Shown in pieces: positions 20,925 to 32,402 of a stretch of DNA of 64,000 nt; positions within the stretch are counted from its first letter, which is position 1; each line of letters starts with the position of its first letter. A model generated the notes under the pieces. That model did not search any database and was not told the origin of the DNA. It worked only from the letters and a program-made list of their open reading frames with translations. The stretch is from Riptortus pedestris (Eukaryota > Arthropoda > Insecta > Hemiptera > Alydidae): assembly GCA_019009955.1 (NCBI GenBank), contig CM032229.1, forward strand, positions 149,015,001 to 149,079,000, given 5' to 3'. The position numbers and the translations under genes were made by a program.

Positions 20925-21480
20925 TTAAGTGGTTTCCCCTGTACTCATGACAGAATTTCAAAAATACTTCAAGTGTTGACTCCTAGTAGCCTACGAAAAT
21001 GAGGTCCTCCACACACAAAGACATATATATGTCTGTTACAGCTCTGTAATCTTTGCTTGATCGTTACAATACTCGTTAATTTAGCGTTTCATATAAAAAT
21101 ATTGATGAGTTCGGTTAATGGCTGAAATGAGTGGGTTTAAATCGGTGGGAAAATATAATTAGAATATCTTCGTTATTATGAGTCTGATTAAAAAATGTGT
21201 CATTAACAATCTTACTGTAAATTTTATTTGTACAATGTTTATTTCCCCATTTCTTTTTCTACTCAAATATTAACTGAGATATTTGTCTTTTGTGTAACTG
21301 AGAAATAACCACGACTGATGAGATTTTCACGTAGAGCACCTCAGCTACTAAGTATCTCATATCCTGATTAATTTTCTTTTTTTTATCACAGGAAGTATAG
21401 TGAGTAGGTGTAAGATCTGCATGTACAGCATGTGGGAAATTTGCTTACTTTACGCAGTCCCTGAGTTGTAATTAGTTGCA
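20925..21480 (-). mobile_element. Old, diverged HINE-A copy
   Basis: Right-arm words (GTACTCATGAC, ACGAAAATGAGGTCC) precede a very short AT remnant (21027-21031). GTCTGTTACAGCTCTGTAAT, GTTCGGTTAATGGCTGAAAT, ATTAACTGAGATATTTG and finally TTTGCTTACTTTACGCAGTC follow. The order is that of HINE-A on the minus strand, but substitutions are frequent and the AT tract has collapsed, which indicates greater age. Confidence 0.7.
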
Positions 21481-22077
21481 ATAGCTGTTGGTGACTGGGA
21501 ATGAATGATACACTTATAGGACAGGTACACTTATGATGATAGGTACACTTAATACTTGTGGCTATTTACGTAAAGCACACATAATCTGTAATTTATTGAT
21601 TTGAAAGGAAATGGTTAGGTCTAGGAATGAAAGAATGGGTTATAGTTCATGTAATTGACATGAAGGGAAAAAGGATTACGATAATGAATGAGAGGAAAAG
21701 TGCTTGAAACAAAGAGGTTTTGTCGTTTGGAGGGCTAGTAAATACTTTTCTCAAATACTTATGAATTGGAGAGCGTTATATATCATCTTCATTTATTGGT
21801 AGGGTAAGTAAATACATGAAATTCTTCTTCCCCTTGAAATATCTTTATTTTATGTTGCCATACATGTTTAGTGGCTAAATAGCCACTAATACAATACACA
21901 AATCTTCACTGCGTATATAACATATAAATTTAATACATTATAAAAAAAAACAAATTATTTTACCAATGTTTCATAAACAGGTTTTTCTTCCATGAGTGTC
22001 TCCAATGTGTGTGAAAACATCCCTGGTGCTGTCCGGAACTATTTAGTATGTGTCCTGCCAATAGCGGGACGATATAT
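21481..22077. other. No feature recognised
   Basis: AT-rich unique-looking sequence between HINE-A copies; no frame or motif of note. Confidence 0.5.
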
Positions 22078-22320
22078 AAAAGTCCGTCACGCAGGGGCTG
22101 CGTAAACTAAGCAGATTTCCCACGTGAAGTTTAGTAATACATAGATAGATAGATAAATATGCATACCGCTAACACAACAACACCGTGAAAAAACACAAAC
22201 GGAAATAAATGTTTCATCCAATTTCAATAACCTCCCGACAGGAAGCGTCTTAATTTTTCGAAAATCGCGTCATGAGTACGACCTCAATAGCTGATTTCCC
22301 TTAAGGGAAATCTGCTAAAA
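22078..22320 (+). mobile_element. HINE-A deletion derivative, 240 bp, both ends intact
   Basis: The left end AAAAGTCCGTCACGCAGGGG through about CTCCCGACAGGAAGCGTCTT joins directly to the right arm (CGAAAATCGCGTCATGAGTA) and ends in TTCCCTTAAGGGAAATCTGC TAAAA. About 750 bp including the C-rich centre and the AT tract are missing. Ends near consensus suggest a fairly recent copy. Confidence 0.88.
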
Positions 22321-22730
22321 TAATTTAACGTTGACACGCACTTCTTTATTTGTGAGAACAAAAATACTTTGAATAGGTCCATTCAATGATAACCTCTGCA
22401 TTGTTTTTTCCTAAACAAACAAACTTTTCATTAGGCATATTATTTCATACTGTTAAATATATTTTGAGGACATTTGGGTAAATTCAGATTTCGGAAGCTC
22501 ATGATAATGGAGTTTATTAAAACAAAAATTATATTGTTCATTTGAGGATGTATTTAATTAAGAATTATATATTTAATCAATATTTGAAATCCTGTACAGA
22601 TAGCAATTAAGCCTCTAAATATATAGGGAGAATAAAATAAAGAGATTTAAACAAGAAGAGGATATTTATTTATCTACTTACATTCTCTAGACATTAAGAA
22701 GATAATAAAAAAGGTTGAGTCAAAAATTGT

Positions 22731-22734
<4 letters not shown>
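22321..22734. other. No feature recognised
   Basis: AT-rich sequence before a microsatellite cluster; nothing identified. Confidence 0.5.
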
Positions 22735-22784
<50 letters not shown>

Positions 22785-22826
22785 TTATATATAAACACAC
22801 ACACACACACGCACACACACACACAG

Positions 22827-22877
<51 letters not shown>

Positions 22878-22900
22878 CACACACACACACACACACACAC

Positions 22901-22972
<72 letters not shown>

Positions 22973-22980
22973 TTATATAT
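22735..22980 (+). repeat. Compound (AT)n-(CA)n-(AT)n microsatellite
   Basis: An AT run (22735-22776) leads into about 140 bp of CA repeats with sporadic G and T interruptions, then another AT run to about 22980. TATATTTATATATTTATATA occurs on both sides, so the locus is roughly symmetric. Confidence 0.95.
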
Positions 22981-23691
22981 ATGTAAGTAAATTCTGAATA
23001 AAACATGACTTTGGCAGAGAAATCAACAAACCAACATGTTAAATTAAACACCATCGATAATTGATAACTGAAATACAGAAAACTGTGGGTAAGTGCTGTT
23101 GACTACGTTGTAAATATTAACTATTGAACAAATATTGAACTTAAATTCACATAAGAATTAACATACATAACAATTCCATAAAAAGGTCGGAAATGTAGTA
23201 ATAAAACTCCGAAAATCATATTTATATTGTATATCCGATATTTTCTGTATTATGTGAAGACTTCTTTAAAAATTACCATTACTAATAAAAATATTTCAAT
23301 ACATCCAAAATCATGTTGCCATTTTTTTGGAAAATATTTAGTAACATACCGGGTATCAAGGTAATGATCAAATCTTGTACATGACACTTTGCAGGAGTGA
23401 GGGGGATAATTATAAAGTGGTTTATAATTAGAAGGTATATTAGGATGTAATTGAAGTATAATAAGATTAACGAAGAGAAGACAGGTGGTTGGCGGGATGT
23501 CGAGAACAGTGAAGCCAAAGTTCCCCTGTCTCTCCAGAGATGGCACTAACATCCAACATTTCCCCGCCATTATGCTCTCACTAAGAGCAACTTTTGACTC
23601 TCCTTGTCTATAAAGTGTCATTTATATTTATCATCTTTTTGTTTTCTATTTTTAGCAAAAAGGTGCACTGGGTCTTTGACCTGATACACCA
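22981..23691. other. No gene recognised
   Basis: Two overlapping minus frames (23250-23621, 23282-23518) exist, one of 123 codons. Neither shows a known domain, and the composition matches the surrounding DNA except a balanced patch at 23490-23600. Confidence 0.4.
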
Positions 23692-24538
23692 AACAGTCCG
23701 TCACGAAGGGGCTGCTTAAACTAAGCAAATTTCCCTGGTAAAGTTGTCAATAGATAAATCTATATAATGGTAAAACAATAACAGAGTCAATATCAAGTGA
23801 ATAAATACAAACAATAATAAGAAACTTCCAGACGGGAAGCGTCTGAAATATAAACAAACAGGTCTGCCAACGGCTCACCGCAAAGAAAAACAATAACTGA
23901 AACATATCAGAATATAACATATTAATTTTATTGAAAACTATATACTATATCTTGAACTGTAATTTTTAATGAATCAGAATAATTTTTATCTCTATCAATA
24001 AAATTTTAGTAGTCCAAGAATTTAAGACGGGGGGGGGGGCGTGTGTCACAAGATATGTATCTCGTATAATAAATGACTCTGGAAAACAATATTTTGTATT
24101 TAACCTTTAAATAATATGGTTTATTACAACATTATTATTATAACAGAGCATTGTTTCCGTACCACGAGTAGAAGTGGGGGTTTACTGAAGGCTGAAAACT
24201 GAAAAATGCAAATATCTCGATTAACATTCAAGACAGAGAATAAATGCATATAACAATATTTATAGTACATTTAATTTGTAATAAGATACATTCCATAAAC
24301 TTTTTTGATCCAACTTATAGTTACTGAGAAATTTCAATTTTTCAAAATTCTCCCCTCTAAACTCCCCTCCCTTTGGTCCGATTTCAGCTATTATCTTACC
24401 TTGGTGTTTTTTTTTATTTTTTTTTTTTTACATTAAACGATTAAATATCGAGTTTGGTGACGATCAAACAAAATTTTCATCATCTACTAGGTAGGATCGA
24501 TGGACATTTGAAGAAAAAATTCGAAAATCCTAATACTA
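23692..24538 (+). mobile_element. HINE-A with altered right side
   Basis: The left end (CAGTCCGTCACGAAGGGGCT, TTCCCTGGTAAAG) and long left half are present, with a G-run (24031-24039), the AATATCTCGATTAACATTCA block and the C-rich centre. Instead of a long AT tract there is a T-rich stretch (24409-24429). The right arm stops after ATTCGAAAAT and continues into CCTAATACTACG, a word shared with 28943, not the usual hairpin end. Confidence 0.8.
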
Positions 24539-24602
24539 CGAAATATTTCGATGGATTATTAACGGTTTTTTTTCTTTAGCAAACACTGTATCTATGATTT
24601 TT

Positions 24603-24981
24603 GTTTAGCAGATTTCCCTTCAGGGATATCAACTATGAAAGGCGCACTCATGGCATGGTTTTCGAAAAATTTCATGAAATGTTATTTAAATGGTTCATGT
24701 TAAACTAAAAGATCAAATTCTTTAATCGTCCCAAAATCAGGCCAGGGGGAGGGGGAATCAGGGGGTAAAATTAAAATATCTTCGCTTTCATAAGTGGAAT
24801 CAAAAAATGTTATATAAAAAATGGAAAAGAGTCACTAAACATCTCATGTCCACCTCACATTTCAACTCCTGTTTACATAGGCTTCTTCTATTGGAATAGA
24901 GTATAGAATAGACATAATTAGCGTTTCAAATAGCACGTGGGAAATTGCATTGGTTTAGGCAGCTCTTGAGTGACGAAGTTT
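24603..24981 (-). mobile_element. HINE-A deletion derivative, minus strand
   Basis: It starts with TTTAGCAGATTTCCCTTCAG (reversed right end), keeps pieces of the right arm and the G-rich block (24742-24763), then ends AATTGCATTGGTTTAGGCAG with TGACGAAGTTTTC at the left terminus. It lies tail-to-tail with the element at 23692-24538. Confidence 0.75.
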
Positions 24982-26621
24982 TCTTTTTTTAGCCTTTCAG
25001 AATTTGATAATCTTTAGCAGCAACTATTAGTGTTCGTATATTTTTCTGTCCCAGCAAAATATACCACTGATTCCCAATTGACCTTCTGAACTCTCTCCAT
25101 TTTTGTTCAGTCTCCCTCCTGGTTAGCTATCTCCCATTGCCTAACATAGGAAGCTACTAGGGTCAGTTCCAGTCGTATCACCCGCCCATCCTGATCTCTT
25201 AGTTCAAAAATTGTATGCCAATTTCGATTCTGATATAACCTCTTCCCTTGAGTTTCTTCATCAGGTTCCTAACCGGCCCTATCGTTTCAATCCTCGCTTA
25301 CCGTCGCATAGTCATCTCATTACAGACCGAACACGGGAACCACTTTTGACAGTTGGTAAGTTTTCCAGGTACTCCAAATTCCGACATTGTTTTCTAAAGA
25401 CAGCGCGCTTCCACCTAGTAGCCTTATTAGTATTTGTATTTGAACGGGTGAGAGACTGTATGACCTCCTTCCTGTCAAGGATATTCACGTTATCTTATTC
25501 GATAAGTCTAATCTACAGATAAGCCGTGGTAAATAAATTGAATCTAGGCCAGGCTCCATGAAATCATTGAATGAACGGTTGATTGAAATACTTCCTGGGA
25601 TCTAGCACTCATGGAATTTGCTTCTGAATTCTTCTACTCAAGTCCTGCTGTCATCATTGGTGCTGAGCCAGAGGAATTCCATTTATAATTTCTTTTTGAT
25701 TTTATTGATACGATTTGTTACCCTAGAAACCACCCACTGAATACTTTATATATAGTTAACGTACTAGGTACCCGACGATGCCAAGGAAATCATTGTTGAT
25801 TCAATAATGTGTACAACTACACCTCCCACCTGGGTTTTTCCGTTAGTGAGTTCCTAATCAAACGCTCGCCACCGTTTGACGAACCATGAATACTTAAATC
25901 ATGGATTGCATTTATTTTTAATAAATATCATATATAGTGTATATAGAACAGAATATATATTTATTTGCTAAAGATTTACATCTTGTACGAATTAAATAAA
26001 CAAATAAAAATTCTGTCTTCTTAAATAAATAATTAAATCCAAGTTCTTGAGATCAACAATAATATGACAATAAAGAAAAACAAAAGAAAATCAATATGGT
26101 GTAAATAGTAAAATATAGGTCATAAAAGATAACTAAAAGCATTCTTTAAACCCTTTTCCGTCTTAATATAACATTTAACTGGAGTCTGGTCCATCAGCAT
26201 TTTATCTTCGATCAGCTTCTCACAGTAGAGAAGTATATGTGACAGGCTATTAGCGATGAACTGATTACAAAAAGAACAAGGTTCCTGAGCTTTGAATGAG
26301 AAAGTTTTGTTTCGTGATTGAAGCTTGGTGAATTCTGAACTTGATACTCTTAATTGGCTAACAGATATAACAGTGTATATAATTCCTGTCAAAACCCAAT
26401 TAGAGCACACATTGTTTAAGCACAGCCTTATACCTTACATTATACACGTTGTAGTAAATGTGAGTAGAAAGCAAGTCCAATAATGCTAACATTTCACAAG
26501 AAATAAGTCTTACTGTGTTAGCCTTCCGACAACTTCCGTTCACGCTTGAGGGTTATAATAAACATTGTTTTTTTTTTTTAAATTATTTATTGAAAACCTT
26601 AATCCTACGAATGATTTAATA
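24982..26621. other. No gene recognised
   Basis: 25060-25520 has fairly balanced composition and a 103-codon plus frame (25211-25522) without a known motif, so a host exon cannot be excluded. 25900-26120 is AT-rich. A 96-codon minus frame (26120-26410) has no recognised domain. Confidence 0.4.
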
Positions 26622-26634
26622 ATCATTATACAGT

Positions 26635-26951
26635 CAGGATCAATAAGAAGGCCAAGTCCTCTACTGTTTTTTAATATAAAGCAAAGTGCACTTTCGGAGT
26701 CAACGCTTCATCCTCAGTGCCTGCTGATTAAAGCTGCGTAGCCTGGACCACGACTACCGGGCGGTCTTCAGGGGGACTTCAGTCGCCCGGCGGTCGTGGT
26801 CCAGGCAACGCAGCTTTAATCAGCAGGCACTGAGGATGGAGCGTTGACTCCGAAAGTGCACTCTGCATTATATTAAAAAACAGTAGAGGACTTGGCCTTC
26901 TTATTGATCCTGATCAATTGGTTCCTCTACCATCCAGCATATTCCAGAGAT
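26635..26951 (-). mobile_element. Retro-insertion made of one large inverted repeat, with 13-bp target-site duplication
   Basis: 26637-26910 is a 274-bp near-palindrome: GGATCAATAAGAAGGCCAAG pairs with CTTGGCCTTCTTATTGATCC. The arms include GCAAAGTGCACTTTCGGAGT and AGCAGGCACTGAGGATGG, with a short loop around TTCAGGGGGACTTCAG. A one-sided flank (TGGTTCCTCTACCATCCAGC, 26921-26940) follows. ATCATTATACAGT at 26622-26634 and 26952-26964 is an exact 13-bp duplication, which indicates target-primed reverse transcription. No coding region survives. A Penelope-like element or a twin-primed LINE fragment are both possible. Confidence 0.75.
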
Positions 26952-26964
26952 ATCATTATACAGT

Positions 26965-27840
26965 GGTACTCTAAAAATTATTTAATTTATATTCAAAAAG
27001 CGAGTAGAGGGGACGAGATTGTAGGCCACCCTGCAACCGGATAACACTTCAAACTATCAAACATATCGAGTTTAAACGCAAACTGAAAAACAACCAATAA
27101 AATGTTTGACTCCCGCTACAGTTTTTAGCGTATATCTCCTTTATACTTCATTATACGACAAAAGTGTATATAACAAAAGTTACACTTAATAAAAAAATAA
27201 CAAACCTTTTAAATCCACAGATGAACCCCCAAAATCAAATATAGAAAAATCAGTAAAACATATATTATGGGAGCTGGCGAAAAGTCTGCTGAATAAAAGA
27301 AGAACTTAATCACATCATTAAAAATGAACTATCATGAAATTCATTTTTCAAAATTATTAGTTTATTGAAGAGACTGAATTAATTAATTAAATACAATTCA
27401 TAACATTAGGGACATTAAGAACAACAACATATAGAATAAAATGTATTAAAAAGTATTCAAACCATCAACTGCAGCAAAATAAAGGGAGGACAAAAAGAGA
27501 TTGAGTTTCATCTTCAAAGTTCCGTTCTTCGGGCTTCCTGTTCTTCCTCGCGGCCTGCTCTTTTTGTTTTATTCACTGGTTACGATCTATGGCAGTTTAC
27601 GATTATTGTTATTTCCTATTTTTGAGAAATCATCTTGAGCTAGAACCCATGCCATCCGCAATGTTCTGCAACAGTTTCGATTGAGGATGCACTACCGCGA
27701 ACCACAGAGCTATAGGATAGGAACAGTAGACAAACATTTGTCTCATTAGTCACATATTTAAATATTCAATCCACAATCTATGGAATTACAGTCTGTTCTT
27801 GTCGCATGGAATCATATCACTAAAGATGATGTGTTACGTT
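26965..27840. other. Helitron fragment then unclassified DNA
   Basis: Apart from the Helitron piece at 27080-27215, the stretch (27216-27840) is AT-rich to 27470 and balanced at 27480-27720, with no frame or motif that could be identified. Confidence 0.45.
27080..27215 (-). mobile_element. Helitron (Hel-B) body fragment
   Basis: Reversed, it reads the Hel-B tandem-unit segment: TAACTTTTGTTATATACACT, TTTGTCGTATAATGAAG, GAGATATACGCTAAAAACTG, TAGCGGGAGTCAAACATTTT ATTGG. Neither terminus is present. Confidence 0.75.
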
Positions 27841-28655
27841 AAAATTCCGTCACGCAGGTGCTGCGTAAACTAAGCAGATTTCCCACGCGAAGGTTTACAA
27901 TAGATAAATATACATACTGGTAACACTACCTTTAATGTTAAGTGAATAAATACAAACGGTAATGAGAAACCATTCTGTTAATAATTAAATAATCTCTACA
28001 ACGGAAAACGGCTGAATTGCAAAGAAACAGGCCAGCCAACGTCGTACCGCTGATTAAATAGAAACCGGAAAGACAAACTATTAATGAAATATATCTGAAT
28101 ATTACATATTAATTTTATTGAAGGTAATTTAATACAGCTAGTGCTGTAATTTGTAATGAATCAGATCAGTTTAATCTCAATCACGCAAATTTTAGTAATC
28201 CAAAAACAAAAGAAGGAGAGGGGAAAGTCAACAGAACGTACTTGCATATATCTCACAAAGCAAGAGTTCAATGAAAACAATATTTGGTATTTAACCTTGT
28301 AATGAAGTGATTCACGAAATAACACCTTATTGTTAATATGCCATGTGTAGAAGAGGGGGTAGGCTGAAGGCAGAAAAGTGAAAAATGCAAATATCTTGAT
28401 TAATATTCAGGATATGGAATAATTGTATATAATGATACTTTAATTTGTAATAAGATTGGTTCTATACACTTTTTCGATCAGAGGCATAGTAACAAAGATA
28501 TTTCGAATTTTCGAAATTCCTCTCCTCTAAACCCCCCTCCCTACCACTGGTTCGATTTCAGCCATTAACGAACTTGATCCTTCTTTTTACAGAAAACGAC
28601 TAAATGCTGAGTTTCGTAACGATTAAACAATATTTCCGACAGCTAGAGCGATAAC

Positions 28656-28713
<58 letters not shown>

Positions 28714-28839
28714 TGTTTTGAACGGACCTCATTTTCATCATCTCCTAGGTAGGCTCGATGGATATTTGAAGAAAAATTTCGAAATTTGCACCATGAGTGG
28801 GAACTCAATAGCTGATTTCCCTTAAGGGAAATCTGCTAA
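27841..28839 (+). mobile_element. HINE-A, best full-length copy
   Basis: Order of parts: left end AAAATTCCGTCACGCAGG with AAGCAGATTTCCC (27841-27889); TACATACTGGTAACAC; AGTGAATAAATACAAACGGT; a segment with ATTAATTTTATTGAAGG and AATGAATCAG; AACAATATTTGGTATTTAAC; AATATCTTGATTAATATTCA; the C-rich block (28520-28540); CTAAATGCTGAGTTTCG; a pure (AT)n tract at 28659-28712; CGGACCTCATTTTCATCATC; GATGGATATTTGAAGAAAAA; and the right end TTCCCTTAAGGGAAATCTGC TAAT. No open frame of note occurs, so it needs replication proteins from another element. The layout (subterminal inverted repeat, microsatellite, 3' hairpin close to a CTAA end) is that of HINE/DINE-1 elements. Confidence 0.88.
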
Positions 28840-28942
28840 TAAGAAAAGGGGATAAAAAATTTAAACATAATTTAGAACAGTATAGAGACTAATGCTAGGA
28901 CTACAATATTGCAATTACTTGTTGACTGCACAATGTTTTGAC

Positions 28943-28999
28943 TCCTAATGCTACGTAATATTTCGATGGATAATTAACTTAAGGGAAATCTGCTAAAAT
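28943..28999 (+). mobile_element. Possible variant HINE-A right end
   Basis: CCTAATGCTACGTAATATTT, CGATGGATAATTAACTT, AAGGGAAATCTGCTAAA. The first part is also present at 24529-24565 directly after a HINE-A right arm. The end carries only the second half of the usual hairpin. Confidence 0.45.
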
Positions 29000-29571
<572 letters not shown>

Positions 29572-29929
29572 GCCAGCTTCCGCCGCAACTCGTCAGAGTC
29601 TCTTCAATGTTTATATATGGTGGGAATAAATATGACACTCGTATGGTCAAAGAAAATAATTGTTGATTGATTCTGGCCCAAAAAAGTGACCCTAGCCGGA
29701 TTTCCTTCGAGAAATTCCCAACAAAATAAATACACAGTAAATTGTCCTTAAATGAAGATGCCCGTCTTTCATGGACACGCAACTGATCTGACGCCATTTT
29801 CACTGTAATTAAAATTATATGTAAACAGGACTTGAAATTTAAGCTGGGTGTGACATATTGTATGACTGCAGTGCTCAGACTAAAATTCATAATACATTAG
29901 ACTTCAATGTTTACAGGAGACTGGAAACT
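29572..29929. other. No gene recognised
   Basis: Balanced to AT-rich sequence between a CT repeat and a HINE-A left end; frames here are extensions of the repeat frames. Confidence 0.45.
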
Positions 29930-30264
29930 AAAAAGTCCGTCACGCAGGGGCTGCTTAAACTAAGCAGATTTCCCTCGTGGTGTTTAAGATAAATCTACAT
30001 GCTGGTAACATGATAGGACCGTCAACATCAAGTGAATAAATACAAATGACTTTAATTTAAATATTCCGTTAAACTCAACTTTGTCCTTGGCTAGCACTAG
30101 GAGCGAAACCTCACGTGTAGCACACGCCTAGCTGAAGAGATCCGAAAGATCGAAACGTCGAAAAGTCATCCCAAACATGTCAACGTTTGACAAAAGTCTT
30201 TAGACACACGTCGGTTTGAACAGAATATCTTTTAAATACAAATGATAATAAGAAACCTCCAGCA
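29930..30264 (+). mobile_element. HINE-A left end, truncated and split by a retro-insertion
   Basis: AAAAAGTCCGTCACGCAGGG with CTTAAACTAAGCAGATTTCC starts the element. GTGAATAAATACAAATGA at 30032-30049 is interrupted and continues after the insertion as AAATACAAATGATAATAAGA AACCTCCAG (30234-30264), the normal HINE-A order. The rest of the element is lost after about 30264. Confidence 0.85.
30050..30233 (+). mobile_element. Short retroelement insertion with 12-bp target-site duplication
   Basis: A 184-bp insertion in HINE-A flanked by AAATACAAATGA at 30038-30049 and 30234-30245. It contains GCACTAGGAGCGAAACCTC, then CTGAAGAGATCCGAAAGATC and GAAACGTCGAAAAG, a stem-loop plus GAAACGTC motif common near the 3' ends of LINE and Penelope-like elements. 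It is probably a 5'-truncated retroelement end. The parent family cannot be fixed. Confidence 0.7.
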
Positions 30265-30275
30265 TAGTAGTGATC

Positions 30276-30412
30276 CTGACCAATAGGAATTTATTTAGCT
30301 TTGAACGCTTTAGTTAAATAAAATTCGTTTTCCGACCCAGGCTATAAAAGGGTGTTATCACCCACCCCCCTCCTTCAGGTAACCCTGTGGACGCCAATAA
30401 ATAACAATATAT
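30276..30412 (+). mobile_element. Diverged SINE body and tail
   Basis: AATAGGAATTTATTTAG, TAAATAAAATTCG, CCAGGCTATAAAAGGGTG and GGACGCCAATAAATAA follow the SINE body on the plus strand. The tRNA-like head is absent. Confidence 0.6.
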
Positions 30413-32049
30413 TATGGATTTCCTAAAGGGTAAATACTAGAAAATGGATGTATATTTGCAATATTTTACTTAGGAGTAAAATGTATAAAGCATCAATTGC
30501 AAGAATTTAAATTTGCCATAAAAATGGCACGTGACACTTCAAACCCGACTGATGGCTTTTTATTTTAGTTTAGTTATGATATTAGAGATGGTTCGATCTC
30601 TTTTTTAACCATTCTAACCTGAAAAGAGTAAATATCGAGTTTAGTAAAGGTGGTATATAAATAATGTCGGTTAAGGGTTCAGAATGCACAATATGTTTAA
30701 ATTATGCGTCTCCTCATATGTTTTGGCAGCAAGTGTGTTTACTTGTCTTGAAGAATATACACCAATTAGTTCTCTCTTTACTCAAAGATTTGGGAAGAAA
30801 TGGGAAATGTAAAAGACTGTGCAATAGCTGGATGTTATTCACTGCAAGGCAAGGGAATGATAGCAACTCTATAAAAAAAAAAAAAAAAACTCAAAATTTT
30901 TAGTAATTGCTGGTTTAAATAAAGAAATATAATAATATAGGACTTCAACATATGGGCACACAAGGCAGTGAGTTAAGTATTTATATATCAAATTGATTAT
31001 AACCAAATACTGCTGTGTTTTTTTGTATTTGCCACAGAAATGGGGAAACTAGGAGAGTTGCAAGATAGGTGAGGATGACGGAGGGCTGAGAAGTGGATGG
31101 TTTAACTGAAGAAAGGGACTATTGAACAACAAGAAGGAAAATGAAAATAGAATTTCGACAACGCAGGCACAAATAACTCTCCCGAGTTTGGTGCCTATGT
31201 ACAATAAAATAAATAAATAAGGCTTAAGTCCCACTTACATAGCTTTCTGGGAGCTATGGAGAATCGAACACTACTATAGTTGAATCTGGTAAAATAAACT
31301 AGGTTTCTAATCAAACCCATTGCTCTAGTTGAGACGACTGTGGGGCTTATATATCATAACCATGCATAGTATTCAAAATTCCAAAAATACTAAGCACAAC
31401 ATTGTTAGCTATTTTATGTACTTAACAGTACTATATTCTAGTTTTGGAGTATACCTTTTATATTCATAATGGTACATGATATGTTCAGTAAAGTGAAACA
31501 TATTAATGGAGCAATGTAAAAATTATAAGTGGGTGCACATCCTAAGCAATTTCACTCCCCCATCGTTTACCCTTTTTATTAATTTATTTATGCGAACTCT
31601 CATTTTTGGGTACAACTCTACATTTATAAATCTGTAAGGATTCAATTAAACGTGTGCATAAACCAATATGAGATCGGGAGCGGTAGAGCAGAAGTGATAA
31701 CTTTATCGGTTGCAATACCGCCATAATAAGGCCGGCTCGATTCTTATTATAAAATGGGGATTATAAAATTTATTCTGTTACATTATAATCATTTTTCCTC
31801 ACTTCACATCCTTCCTGAGTTAAAATGCAAGATATATGTATGCATTCAGAACATTAAAGTACTCGTAATCCATTTCTATATACTGGTCATCATTTAATGT
31901 ATCCACGAAACTAGATGACTAGTATTGTCCGTCTCCACGTGATTTCGGTGGAAATTTTTTTAAAATAAGTGTAATTTCGTGAAGACGATTTATAGAGGAC
32001 TTGAAACATACAGAGGGAAAATCTTATTTATTTTATTGTTTATATCTTG
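30413..32049. other. No gene recognised
   Basis: AT-rich sequence with an A run at 30872-30888, preceded by about 200 bp of balanced sequence (30660-30870) that might be a retroposed piece. A weak tRNA-like segment lies at 31675-31750. No coding motif was seen. Confidence 0.45.
31675..31750 (+). pseudogene. Weak tRNA-like segment (SINE head or tRNA pseudogene)
   Basis: GGGAGCGGTAGAGCAGAAG resembles a D-arm/A-box region and GGCCGGCTCGATTCTTA resembles a T-arm/B box at roughly the right spacing. The acceptor stem does not pair well and the anticodon arm is unclear, so a functional tRNA is unlikely. Confidence 0.3.
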
Positions 32050-32125
32050 TCCATACGTCAAAATTGCATATAACAAATGTTACTCAAATACTAAAATAAA
32101 AAAAACTTTTGTTATGTACACGTTT
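32050..32125 (-). mobile_element. Helitron (Hel-B) fragment
   Basis: ATAACAAATGTTACTCAAAT and AACTTTTGTTATGTACACG match the reversed Hel-B segment between the two ACTTTTGTTAT words. Short and diverged. Confidence 0.45.
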
Positions 32126-32349
32126 TTCATCGTAAAGAGGGACGATGCATCACACAATAATTAATCGGACACAGTGAATTAACGCATTGAAAGAAAAAAC
32201 GTAAAATTCAATACGAACCAGATGCAATTAACTAAATAAAATAAAATTAGTGTTTGGAATTGAACAAAGGTAAAATCCGTCCTTTGACAGACACCCTTTT
32301 ATAACAGCTGACATACTTACTCAAAGTGCATTTTCCAAAATAAAACAAT
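32126..32349. other. No feature recognised
   Basis: AT-rich spacer before an AT tract and a Helitron. Confidence 0.4.
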
Positions 32350-32356
32350 CAAACAT

Positions 32357-32402
<46 letters not shown>

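Noticed and set aside
22715..22980. Telomere-like or regulatory significance of the long CA/AT block.
   Set aside because: It is a plain compound microsatellite; no telomeric TTAGG repeat is present.
30117..30175. Hammerhead-ribozyme-like core (CTGAAGA, GATC stem, GAAAC, GTC) in the 184-bp retro-insertion; a similar pattern at 45290-45250 (minus) and 26827-26857.
   Set aside because: The core words and stem II fit here, but the sequence before CTGAAGA does not pair with the sequence after GTC to make stem I, and stem III has no loop. In the other loci an extra base follows the CTGANGA motif. Similar stem-loops are common at LINE and Penelope-like 3' ends.
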